From positions 120,914 to 184,913 of the IMG/VR virus record IMGVR_UViG_3300025141_000022: DNA of 64,000 nt, one strand, 5' to 3'. The notes beneath the pieces were generated by a model that ran no database searches, was not told where the DNA came from, and worked only from the letters and a program-made list of their open reading frames with translations. The DNA is from a virus. The first letter of the stretch is position 1, and each line of letters opens with the position of its first letter. A program made the translations under genes and the position numbers. Shown piece by piece: positions 18,100-25,458 of the stretch.

Positions 18100-18932
18100 A
18101 TATTGTTGGTTTAGGTCAGGCCGGTTGCGCAGTTGCGAGGAAATTTGCTAATTATCCTCAATATAGCGTTTATCAAATCGATGCCGGGATAAAGGGTGCT
18201 AAAAAAGATGGCATTTTTAATGTTCCCAAGCTATCTGGCGCTGAAGCGTATGAGGAAAGCTTTCCATCCACAAAGACGTTTTTTAAGAATGTGTCAGGCG
18301 ATGTCTTATTCATTCTTGCGGGCTCTGGACACATTTCAGGTGCATCATTGAGAGTTCTTGAACATCTTAGGAGGCACAATGTTAGTATTCTGTATATTCG
18401 GCCAGATACAACTTTGTTGCGCGGAGAAAGAAAGTTAATCGAAAGAATAACCTTCAATGTTTTGCAGCAATACACCAGATCGGGTGTTTTCAATAAAATG
18501 TACATAATCAACAATGTCGATTTAGAGAAAATTGTTGGCGATGTTCCACTAACAGAACACCACGATAGAATAAACGAGCTAATCACATCCACAGTGCATA
18601 TGGTTAACGTATATAGTCATGTCGAGCCAGTGTATGATTATCCTGTCGAAGATGACACCAAAGCTCGTATAGCTACAATTGGACTACTAGATGTGAACAC
18701 TGGCGAAGAAAAGTTGTTTTTTCCACTTGACTCGGTTACGGAGAAGTGTTATTATTATGCTATAAGTGATGAATCACTTAATACCGATGCGACACTGCAT
18801 AGGAAGATAACAGAGCAAATCAAAGAGAAAACTACAGAAGAACTTAATATTGGCTACTCTATTTATTCAACAGAGTATGATCAAAATTATGGGTATTTAA
18901 TTGCTAATTCTTCTGAAATTCAACTAGAATAG
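18096..18932 (+). CDS. Tubulin/FtsZ-like GTPase (divergent)
   Basis: This 278-residue protein opens with IVGLGQAGCAVARKF, the position and shape of the FtsZ/tubulin first Gly loop. At residues 71-90 LFILAGSGHISGASLRVLE stands where FtsZ has the GGGTGTG signature after a hydrophobic strand. A further strand, an R...R...I helix and an IINNVDLEKI strand-loop follow in FtsZ order. The signature loop is altered, so nucleotide hydrolysis may differ. It is shorter than FtsZ (about 380) or phage PhuZ (about 315). Phage tubulins centre replicating genomes or the phage nucleus. It is coupled to the polymerase gene (ATGA overlap). Fold assignment is by motif order only. Confidence 0.6.
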   Translation: MNIVGLGQAGCAVARKFANYPQYSVYQIDAGIKGAKKDGIFNVPKLSGAEAYEESFPSTKTFFKNVSGDVLFILAGSGHISGASLRVLEHLRRHNVSILYIRPDTTLLRGERKLIERITFNVLQQYTRSGVFNKMYIINNVDLEKIVGDVPLTEHHDRINELITSTVHMVNVYSHVEPVYDYPVEDDTKARIATIGLLDVNTGEEKLFFPLDSVTEKCYYYAISDESLNTDATLHRKITEQIKEKTTEELNIGYSIYSTEYDQNYGYLIANSSEIQLE

Positions 18933-18940
18933 GTGGTACA

Positions 18941-19201
18941 ATGAAGCAATACAAAGGAACATTTTTAAAAAAGAATGGGGAAACGAGAGAGATGAGATTT
19001 CTAAGGCTAAGTGATTTGCCAAAAGAATTTCTCGACTCTAAACTAAAAGGCGGATCAAACAAAAAGTCAAAACTGTCCGAAGGTTCAGAACTTGTGTGGG
19101 ACATCGACAGTAATGGCTTTAGGGTTTTTAATTGGGATTCCGTCCAAGGAAATATTGAAGAAAATGAAATTGAAGAATTTAATACAGAATCTGCGGGATA
19201 G
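18941..19201 (+). CDS. Small protein, unknown
   Basis: This 86-residue protein starts at ATG 18941 with TAGGTGG upstream. It has a basic first half (LKGGSNKKSKLSEG near residue 45) and an acidic tail. The pattern of short strands (SELVWDIDSNGFRVFNWD) suggests a small beta domain. No family is recognised. It follows the tubulin-like gene by 8 bases and overlaps the following membrane-protein gene. Confidence 0.6.
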   Translation: MKQYKGTFLKKNGETREMRFLRLSDLPKEFLDSKLKGGSNKKSKLSEGSELVWDIDSNGFRVFNWDSVQGNIEENEIEEFNTESAG

Positions 19202-19451
19202 GCTACCTTCTTGGAGTCGCGTCCTTAAGGTGCTTTCTATTACTATTAGATTGGCGTTGTTGGGTGTCCTCTGTTGGACAGTATATCACGCTTATATCTC
19301 TGGATATGAGAAAGGCCGCAGAGTTGGTCAATGCGAGGCGGGATGTTTGATAATGGACGGACAGCTAGACAGCGTTGATGACGACGGGATTTGCTGGTGT
19401 GTCCCGATAGAAAACGAAGAGGTTTTCATCGCACCGGTACCAGAAATTTAA
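19164..19451 (+). CDS. Small single-pass membrane protein with Cys-rich tail
   Basis: Taking ATG 19164 (weak GAAG box) gives 95 residues. The frame is open further upstream, but this start sits within the end of the preceding gene, as is usual here. A basic N-terminus precedes a membrane helix at about residues 23-45 (LSITIRLALLGVLCWTVYHAYI). A soluble domain follows with CEAGC and CWC cysteines, which could form disulphides if periplasmic. It is the last gene before a strong promoter. The function is unknown. Confidence 0.5.
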   Translation: MKLKNLIQNLRDRLPSWSRVLKVLSITIRLALLGVLCWTVYHAYISGYEKGRRVGQCEAGCLIMDGQLDSVDDDGICWCVPIENEEVFIAPVPEI

Positions 19452-19460
19452 AAAAAATGC

Positions 19461-19489
19461 TTGACAACAAGAACAGAATACGATATATT
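19461..19489 (+). promoter_or_regulatory. Sigma70-type promoter for SSB gene
   Basis: TTGACA (19461-19466) and TATATT (19484-19489) are separated by 17 bases. The block AAAAAAATGCTTGACAACA...CGATATATTATA is nearly repeated at 59463-59503, which supports a real phage promoter class. Confidence 0.85.
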
Positions 19490-19560
19490 ATAAGAAGCAA
19501 AACGAGATATTTGTCGTTTTGACTATAGGCACGACAGCCACATAAACAAATAAGGAGAAA

Positions 19561-20364
19561 ATGAAAATGTCACTTGATATGAAGAAAATGAGGTCTAAAC
19601 TAGAAAACCTCCAAAATCGCGGATCTGGGGAGCGCAATACTTTTTGGCGTCCACAGGAAGGCGAACAAACGGTACGAATTGTACCAACTGCTGATGGCGA
19701 TCCTTTCAAGGATTTCCATTTCCACTATCTAGAGGTAGATGGCAAGCGCCAATCTGTCCTTTGTCCAAAGAAGAACTTTGGAGAGAAGTGTCCCATTTGT
19801 AATTTTGCTACACAGCTTTTTCAAGAGGGTACTCCCGATAGTATCAAAATGGCGAAAACTCTTTTTGCACGCCAGCGTTTCTTTAGCCCAGTACTTGTAC
19901 GAGGTGAAGAGGAATCTGGTGTCCGTGTCTGGGGGTATGGCAAGATGGCATACGAATCCCTCCTAAATCTTGTTCTGAATCCAGACTACGGAGACATTAC
20001 GGATGTTGATGACGGTACTGACCTAAACATCCATTATGGCCGGCCCGCCGGTGCTCAATTCCCTCAAACTAAGATTCAGCCTCGCCGCCGAACATCAACG
20101 TTATGCGATGAAGCGGTTGGAGGCCCCGAGCGATGTGCCGAATTGCTAGAGAGTATTCCTGATTTCGACACCTTGTTTGAACGTCGAACCGCTGAAGACG
20201 TTCAAGCGGTTCTGGATGAGTTCATGGACTCACCAGAGGCTGGTGGAGAAACCACGAAGTACGCCGGTACTAAAACCGACACCTCTAACGTGACAACTGC
20301 TTCAAGCGTAGACCGCGCTTTTGAAGAATTGTCCACTCAACTTGGTGTTGCTTCGGGCTCATAG
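19561..20364 (+). CDS. gp32: Single-stranded DNA-binding protein, gp32-like
   Basis: This 267-residue protein starts at ATG 19561 behind AAGGAG (a second ATG at 19567 is possible). It follows T4 gp32: an N-terminal basic segment, then TFWRPQEGEQTVRIVP, a FHFHYLEVDGK strand, and a CPKKNFGEKCPIC zinc-ribbon (His plus three Cys, as in gp32). The core is an OB fold. The C-terminus is acidic overall but ends in a short Ser/Gly tail rather than the strongly acidic gp32 tail. It protects ssDNA and recruits the recombinase and helicase. It is driven by its own promoter at 19461 and followed by a terminator-like hairpin. Confidence 0.9.
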   Translation: MKMSLDMKKMRSKLENLQNRGSGERNTFWRPQEGEQTVRIVPTADGDPFKDFHFHYLEVDGKRQSVLCPKKNFGEKCPICNFATQLFQEGTPDSIKMAKTLFARQRFFSPVLVRGEEESGVRVWGYGKMAYESLLNLVLNPDYGDITDVDDGTDLNIHYGRPAGAQFPQTKIQPRRRTSTLCDEAVGGPERCAELLESIPDFDTLFERRTAEDVQAVLDEFMDSPEAGGETTKYAGTKTDTSNVTTASSVDRAFEELSTQLGVASGS

Positions 20365-20393
20365 TACCCTTCCCCCCTTGGGGGGTCCGCAGG

Positions 20394-20425
20394 GAGGCAC
20401 GGGATTACAGGTGCCTCACTTTTTC
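20394..20425 (+). terminator. Probable terminator after SSB
   Basis: A 7-bp stem (20394-20400 with 20411-20417, 10-base loop) is followed by a short T run (20420-20424). A separate C6-TT-G6 palindrome lies just upstream at 20372-20385. Together they probably end the SSB transcript. Confidence 0.6.
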
Positions 20426-20462
20426 GGGGGAACAAATAACATAATTTGGTATAGGAGGTTTT

Positions 20463-20750
20463 ATGTTTAAGAATATTATTACAGCACTTATGCTCATGTG
20501 TGCGACCAGTGGTCCAGCCATGGCAGACGGATTTAACCCTGGAGACAGGCTTAAGGTGATCGAGCGAGCCACTGGGCTGCAGCTTCATCACAGACCGCCA
20601 CCACCACGACCTAGGCCGCATCCACGTCAGCATCCACCGAGAGCCGCTGTGGCGCCTATTGTGGTGACGGTTGTAGTATTGGCGACCATCGTTATTGTTG
20701 CTAGTGCGACCCCACATCCACACCCGCACCCACATCAAGGAGTTCACTAA
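20463..20750 (+). CDS. Exported Pro/His-rich small protein
   Basis: This 95-residue protein starts at ATG 20463 after TAGGAGG. It has a clear Sec signal peptide (basic start, ITALMLMCATS core, cleavage after AMA at about residue 21). A Pro/His/Arg-rich stretch follows (residues 42-60), then a membrane helix (APIVVTVVVLATIVIVAS), then a tail of HP repeats. The histidine-rich tail could bind metal. The protein would sit in the inner membrane or periplasm. It lies between SSB and UvsX genes, an odd place for an exported protein, and a second exported His-rich protein follows UvsX. Confidence 0.65.
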   Translation: MFKNIITALMLMCATSGPAMADGFNPGDRLKVIERATGLQLHHRPPPPRPRPHPRQHPPRAAVAPIVVTVVVLATIVIVASATPHPHPHPHQGVH

Positions 20751-20751
20751 A

Positions 20752-21879
20752 ATGGCAAGAGCTAAGAAATCAAACGGAGCAGGCAAACTTTCAATCACGC
20801 AAATGCGAGATCTAATTAACAAGAAGGCCGGCCAAAATGTTGCCCACGATCTAAAAGATGAGAATCCTACTGAGGTTAAAGAATGGATCCCAACTGGCTC
20901 GCGCTGGCTGGACTCTATTGTCTGTAGAGGTAAACTAGCCGGGATCCCAGTTGGTAAGGTTGTTGAGATTGCCGGCTTAGAAGCAACTGGTAAAAGTTAT
21001 ATGGCCGCGCAGGTTGCAGCCAATGCACAGAAGCTGGGAATCGACGTTATTTATTTTGATAGCGAGTCTGCTATTGATCCAACCTTCCTTGAGAGGGCCG
21101 GCTGCGATCTAGACAAACTTTTGTATGTTCAAGCAACTTCAGTTGAGTTTGTTCTAGAGACTATCGAAGAGTTGCTGGGTTCTAACGACAATCGCATGCT
21201 ATTTGTATGGGATTCGCTAGCCCTCACTCCATCGGTATCTGACGTTGAAGGCGACTTTAATCCACTTTCATCGATGGCTGTCAAGGCAAGAATCTTGGCA
21301 AAGGGCATGTCTAAGCTTACAGTGCCCATTGCGAACTCTCAGAGCACGTTCCTTGTCCTTAACCAGCTTAAGACCAATATTACCCGATCTCCATCAGAAG
21401 CGCTTACAACGCCTTATATGACGCCTGGAGGGAAGGCTATGATCTATGCCTACTCACTTCGAATTTGGCTGACTGGTCGCAAAGCTAAAGCTAGCTTTGT
21501 GTTGGATGATAAAGGGTTCCGTATCGGCTCAGAGGTCAAAGTAAAGCTTGAAAAATCTCGCTTTGGAACGCAGGGTAGACAATGTAATTTTCGCATTCTA
21601 TGGGGAGACTCAATTGGAGTGCAGGACGAAGAAAGTTGGTTTGACGCCATTGGTGGTTCGCACAGACTTAAACGTTCCGGCGCTTGGTACGAATTGCTAG
21701 ACAAGCAAGGCGAGACAATTGGCCCAAAGTTTCAGGCCGCTAAATGGGTAGAGAGACTTGAGGACGAGACATTTAGAAAGAATGTCATGGAGATCATGGA
21801 CGAAGAAGTGATCATGAAGTTTGATAAGCGTGTGGGAAATGCTTCTGATTTTTACGAATCTGAAGAAAATTCAAAATAA
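20752..21879 (+). CDS. uvsX: UvsX/RecA-like recombinase
   Basis: Starting at ATG 20752 (AAGGAG box) gives 375 residues. The frame extends upstream but only over the previous gene. The Walker A loop is GLEATGKS at residues 75-82, and Walker B is the MLFVWDSLA strand near residue 150. A SEALTTPYMTPGGKA segment corresponds to the DNA-binding loop region, and NSQSTFLVLNQLKTNI fits loop/strand elements of the UvsX core. The length is close to T4 UvsX (391). It drives strand exchange, recombination-dependent replication and repair with gp32 and the gp41-type helicase. Confidence 0.92.
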   Translation: MARAKKSNGAGKLSITQMRDLINKKAGQNVAHDLKDENPTEVKEWIPTGSRWLDSIVCRGKLAGIPVGKVVEIAGLEATGKSYMAAQVAANAQKLGIDVIYFDSESAIDPTFLERAGCDLDKLLYVQATSVEFVLETIEELLGSNDNRMLFVWDSLALTPSVSDVEGDFNPLSSMAVKARILAKGMSKLTVPIANSQSTFLVLNQLKTNITRSPSEALTTPYMTPGGKAMIYAYSLRIWLTGRKAKASFVLDDKGFRIGSEVKVKLEKSRFGTQGRQCNFRILWGDSIGVQDEESWFDAIGGSHRLKRSGAWYELLDKQGETIGPKFQAAKWVERLEDETFRKNVMEIMDEEVIMKFDKRVGNASDFYESEENSK

Positions 21880-21950
21880 ATTAAATAAAAAATGAATATA
21901 TTAGGCTCCCAAGCGTCTAATTATTACATATGATAAAAGGAGAGAATATC

Positions 21951-22340
21951 ATGAATAGACTTATCTGTATTGTTGGATTGGCAGTGGGACTCATCGGCTC
22001 AACAGGATGCGCGACAGCGCATGCCCATCCGGTGGTAACCGCACATGTTGGTGTTACAACAACCCATGGAACAGCGCACGTTGGTACTCACAACCACCAA
22101 GCTAGACCTCAGCGGCCTGGACCCAATTATGTGTGGCGTTCCGGTACCGGCTGGGTATACCGTGCGCCTACTCGCACCCACAGGCCCAACAACGCCCAGA
22201 ACTGTAGACGACAAACTTGGGTGCCGGGACATTATGTTGGCCGAGGCCACCATCGTCGGTGGGTACATGGGCGATATATCTCTGTGTGTGCCACCCGCTA
22301 TAATAATACTAGCGATCCGTGGCGATGTCATAGGCGGTAA
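21951..22340 (+). CDS. His-rich lipoprotein with YxWVPGH-type repeat
   Basis: ATG 21951 is preferred over ATG 21930 because the AAAGGAG box (21935-21941) is correctly spaced only for it. The 129-residue product has a lipoprotein signal (IGSTGC, Cys at about residue 19), then a domain unusually rich in His and Thr. A C-terminal WVPGHYVGRGHHRRWVHGRY motif resembles the short W-PGH repeats of bacterial outer-membrane lipoproteins. It is probably anchored in the outer membrane. Why a phage makes it is unknown; surface masking or metal binding are possibilities. Confidence 0.65.
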   Translation: MNRLICIVGLAVGLIGSTGCATAHAHPVVTAHVGVTTTHGTAHVGTHNHQARPQRPGPNYVWRSGTGWVYRAPTRTHRPNNAQNCRRQTWVPGHYVGRGHHRRWVHGRYISVCATRYNNTSDPWRCHRR

Positions 22341-22353
22341 TATAAAATAATTC

Positions 22354-22382
22354 TTGACTTAGAGCCTCCCATGTGTTATTAT
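22354..22382 (+). promoter_or_regulatory. Sigma70-type promoter for dCMP deaminase operon
   Basis: TTGACT (22354-22359) and TATTAT (22377-22382) are spaced by 17 bases, 23 bases upstream of the GTG start of the deaminase. Confidence 0.75.
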
Positions 22383-22404
22383 ATTAGCACCATGGGAGGT
22401 TTTT

Positions 22405-22827
22405 GTGTCTGAAAGAGAAATAGAGCCGAGTGTTTTGTATACTGGCCGCAACAAAAGATATATTGAATATGCTAGACGGATTGCAGAGAAATCCCAGTCC
22501 CCTGATTATCGCCATGGCGCTTTGCTGGTAAAAGGCGGCCAAGTGATTAACAGTTCCTACAACAAGAATTCGTATAAGGGGTGGGCGACACGATTCAGAG
22601 ATCGATTTAGTGGCCACGCTACCCATCACGCAGAGTTGGGATGTATTCTTGGCGTAGATAGAGCAAACATAAAAGGCTCTACAATTTATGTAGCTAGGAT
22701 AGGCAAGAAAGGCGATTTGAGGATGTCTAAACCTTGCCCCATGTGTACTGAAATTCTAAAGAACATGGGCGTGAGAAAAGTAGTCTATTCTATCTCAGAG
22801 GGGCAAATTGATTGTGAAAAATTATGA
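22405..22827 (+). CDS. Deoxycytidylate (dCMP) deaminase
   Basis: This 140-residue protein uses a GTG start (22405) behind GGGAGG. It has the zinc-dependent cytidine/dCMP deaminase signature: H75-A-E77, where Glu is the proton shuttle, and P110-C111-P-M-C114. HGALLVKGGQVINSSYN at about residue 34 is the substrate-side strand. It converts dCMP to dUMP for thymidylate synthesis. No thymidylate synthase is visible in this window. It overlaps the next gene by ATGA and is transcribed from the promoter at 22354. Confidence 0.85.
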   Translation: MSEREIEPSVLYTGRNKRYIEYARRIAEKSQSPDYRHGALLVKGGQVINSSYNKNSYKGWATRFRDRFSGHATHHAELGCILGVDRANIKGSTIYVARIGKKGDLRMSKPCPMCTEILKNMGVRKVVYSISEGQIDCEKL

Positions 22828-23063
22828 AAGTTGGTGACTTAGTTAAATGGAGTATTGACCCGTCTTATTGGGGCATTATTTTAGAGAAATCTCTTGCTAT
22901 GGATGTTTATGAATCTCATCAATTACACTCCATGGAAATGTCGCCGCACGAACAGGTATATAAGATATGGTGGTACCCATTTGCTAAGAATATTGGCGTA
23001 TTTACAACTACAGATTTAATACTATTCTCGGAGGGAGAAAATGAAAAGACTTTTGATTATTGA
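22824..23063 (+). CDS. Small VGDLV-family (SH3/KOW-like) protein
   Basis: This 79-residue protein begins MKVGDLVKW, the same opening as a large tandem family at 58.4-63.8 kb. A GIILEK strand and a WWYP strand follow, the order expected of a small SH3-like barrel. It is coupled at both ends to the dCMP deaminase (ATGA) and to the exonuclease gene, which starts within it. This is the only family member outside the right-hand cluster and suggests the family is ancient in this phage. Confidence 0.65.
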   Translation: MKVGDLVKWSIDPSYWGIILEKSLAMDVYESHQLHSMEMSPHEQVYKIWWYPFAKNIGVFTTTDLILFSEGENEKTFDY

Positions 23064-24009
23064 TGCTTTGAACATGTATTTCAGAGCGTATATTGTAGAT
23101 CCAAGTTTGTCTACAAATGGCCAACCAATTGGCGGCATTAAAGGGTTTACTAAGATTCTACAAAAACAGATTCGTGAAAGCAAGCCTGACGAAGTGATTA
23201 TATGTTGGGATGGCCAAGGCGGCTCTCAAAGGAGGAAGGCTCAAAACAAGGGCTATAAAGAAGGCCGAAAGCCAATTCGCCTTAATCGCGAAATTAGAAA
23301 CCTTTCTGAGAATGAAGAAGTCGCAAACAAAGTTTGGCAGCAGACAAGGCTCATTGAATATTTGAACAACTTGTCCATTATTCAGTTGATGTTACCGGGG
23401 GTAGAGGCCGATGACATCATTAGCTATGTCTGCCAGATGCCGCATTATGCAGATTGGCAAAAAGTGATTGTGTCTTCAGATAAAGACTTTATCCAACTTT
23501 GTGACGACACTACTGTTCTCTATCGGCCAATCCAGAAGCAGGTTCTGAACTCCACTCGGATTGTTGAAGATTATGGAATACATCCAGTTAATTTTGCCAT
23601 GGCCCGCGCCATTGCTGGAGATAAGTCTGACAACCTCCCTGGAGTCGGTGGTGTTGGCTTGCCAACTATCGCTAAGAGGCTTCCATTTCTAAAAGAAAAT
23701 AAAACTTACACAATTGATGACATTACTAATTACTGTAAGGAAGTCGAAAGCAATCTTAAGGTATACAGCACCATTCTTGAAAAAAGAGATTTGATTCATG
23801 ACAATTACAAAATTATGCAACTGTACGCACCCTCTATCAGTCCACAGGGCAAAAACAAGGTAAAGTATGATGTTGAAAATTTTGTTTTTGAATTGAATCA
23901 GACAGAAATCAAGAAGATGATGATAGAAGATGGTTTCGGCGCTCTAGATCTAACTGATTTGTTTACAGCCATGAAAAGAATTGTGGCTGAGAGCAAAAAA
24001 ACAAACTAA
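23041..24009 (+). CDS. 5'-3' exonuclease (FEN / RNase H-type)
   Basis: This 322-residue protein starts at ATG 23041 behind GGAGGG. It has the FEN fold residues: LLIIDALNMYFRA (first acidic Asp), then VIICWDGQGGSQRRK, GVEADDIISYV (acidic cluster), VSSDKDFIQL (Asp pair) and the H3TH motif AGDKSDNLPGVGGVG. It corresponds to the 5' nuclease domain of Pol I and to T4 RNase H/T5 exonuclease. It removes RNA primers and flaps, and it complements the exonuclease-less PolA-family protein at 16882. Confidence 0.92.
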   Translation: MKRLLIIDALNMYFRAYIVDPSLSTNGQPIGGIKGFTKILQKQIRESKPDEVIICWDGQGGSQRRKAQNKGYKEGRKPIRLNREIRNLSENEEVANKVWQQTRLIEYLNNLSIIQLMLPGVEADDIISYVCQMPHYADWQKVIVSSDKDFIQLCDDTTVLYRPIQKQVLNSTRIVEDYGIHPVNFAMARAIAGDKSDNLPGVGGVGLPTIAKRLPFLKENKTYTIDDITNYCKEVESNLKVYSTILEKRDLIHDNYKIMQLYAPSISPQGKNKVKYDVENFVFELNQTEIKKMMIEDGFGALDLTDLFTAMKRIVAESKKTN

Positions 24010-24017
24010 TTATTATC

Positions 24018-24848
24018 ATGATGGACGCTTTTCTAGATAAATGGAAATCATATAAAACTGCCGACTTCGAACTGAAAGAACTTGTAGACCCTGAATCGGT
24101 AGCTACCTCGTCCTTTGAGGTACAGGATAGTCTACATTCCGCTTTTTGGTCAACTGAGGGCAAACTGGACCCAAAAGTTCGAAAACGACTAATCAGAATA
24201 GCTAAGAACTTTATTAAGGACTTGGAACTTTCCGAACTTGAGATAGAAGACCTGACATTTACAGGATCACTAGCGAACTACAACTGGTCTAAATATTCAG
24301 ATATAGACTTGCACATAATTGTTGATTTTTCAGCCCTTGAGGGTGACCAAGAGTTACTCAATAATTACTTTAATGCTAAGAGAGCGTATTGGAACATGAA
24401 GCACGCGATTATGATGCATGACTTCGAAGTGGAAATATACGTTCAAGATTCCAACGAACCACATACGGCATCCGGCTTATACTCCGTATACTTTGATGAA
24501 TGGATCAATACGCCGCAAAAACAAGACCCCGTTATCGATCACACAAATATAAAGGTTAAAGCAGCTGCCTTGATGGATCAGATAGACACAGCACAAGAAA
24601 TGTTCAATGACGGCGCGTACAAAAAGGTTATTGAGTATGTTGAAAAATTGCGAGAAAAAATTAAGAAATTTAGAACCTCTGGTTTAAATAATGGTGGCGA
24701 ATACTCTATAGAAAATTTAGCATTTAAAGCTTTACGAAGAAATGGGTATTTAGGTAAACTATCGGATTTGAGAATTGCGTCATATGATGAATTGATGTCT
24801 CTACATCCCGAAATGATAACCATATTAGTTGGGGAGGATGCAGGATGA
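24018..24848 (+). CDS. Nucleotidyltransferase-fold protein
   Basis: This 276-residue protein contains LTFTGSLANYNWSKYSDIDLHIIVDF near residues 75-100, the GS...DxD pattern of the Pol-beta-type nucleotidyltransferase fold, and a later FEVEIYVQD strand that could supply the third acidic residue. The C-terminal half is helical. The N-terminus (MMDAFLDKWKSYK) is reminiscent of the W-K helix at the start of the next two genes, though without the E that marks a putative cleavage site. It overlaps the downstream gene (ATGA). The substrate is unknown; it could modify tRNA, protein or a small molecule. Confidence 0.65.
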   Translation: MMDAFLDKWKSYKTADFELKELVDPESVATSSFEVQDSLHSAFWSTEGKLDPKVRKRLIRIAKNFIKDLELSELEIEDLTFTGSLANYNWSKYSDIDLHIIVDFSALEGDQELLNNYFNAKRAYWNMKHAIMMHDFEVEIYVQDSNEPHTASGLYSVYFDEWINTPQKQDPVIDHTNIKVKAAALMDQIDTAQEMFNDGAYKKVIEYVEKLREKIKKFRTSGLNNGGEYSIENLAFKALRRNGYLGKLSDLRIASYDELMSLHPEMITILVGEDAG

Positions 24849-25456
24849 ATAAAAAGTGGAAAAACTTCATTAATGAAAAAGTTTGGGCCGATTACGAAGA
24901 GCCCAAAGGTCAATGGAAAGACGTACCATTATCAGATCTTGAACACGATCCCGATGAATATGATTTAACTGACGAAATGTATAACCTAATTGCCACAGCA
25001 TATGCTAAAATCGGCGGTCATGTAAATATTAAAGGCCCAGCAGATGTTCCAGATAAATATGATCAGTGGTCAGCGGTCGATTTGGATGGTGATCCTGAAC
25101 CTGACGCTTTGCGAGTGGCATCAACCAAGCCGGCCGGAACAAAACTTACGGTTTCGGGCCACGATGGTACTCGTATAGCAAAAAATGCCTACACTGACAA
25201 AACTGCAGACATGCTTAAGAAGGATGGATATTTCGCGGAGATGTCTGACGCCATCGCGCACATTATGATTACCAGATACAATATCGAGTCGGTCAACGAT
25301 AAAGAAACAGTCGAGAAAGTTTTAGGCAAATCGGTCGATTGGGTCGGCCCTCACCCAGAGGGTAAATACCCAGAGCACACCGGGTGGTATGTTCGTAAGT
25401 TGAGCGGCAAGGTTAGTCACATGAAGATTATGCTTGGAAAGCCAAAGGTAGGATAA
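24845..25456 (+). CDS. Putative packaged internal protein with capsid-targeting-like N-terminus
   Basis: This 203-residue protein begins MNKKWKNFINEK. This looks like the T4 capsid-targeting sequence of internal proteins (MKTYQEFIAE, cut by the prohead protease after I/L-x-E). The body (LTDEMYNLIATAYAKIGGHVNIKGP, then DLDGDPEPDALRV, and a C-terminal GWYVRKLSGKV) resembles small GNAT-like or unknown phage domains, but I cannot assign an enzyme. The same N-terminal pattern starts the genes at 25459 and 54324. Injection with the DNA is inferred. Confidence 0.55.
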   Translation: MNKKWKNFINEKVWADYEEPKGQWKDVPLSDLEHDPDEYDLTDEMYNLIATAYAKIGGHVNIKGPADVPDKYDQWSAVDLDGDPEPDALRVASTKPAGTKLTVSGHDGTRIAKNAYTDKTADMLKKDGYFAEMSDAIAHIMITRYNIESVNDKETVEKVLGKSVDWVGPHPEGKYPEHTGWYVRKLSGKVSHMKIMLGKPKVG

Positions 25457-25458
25457 AT

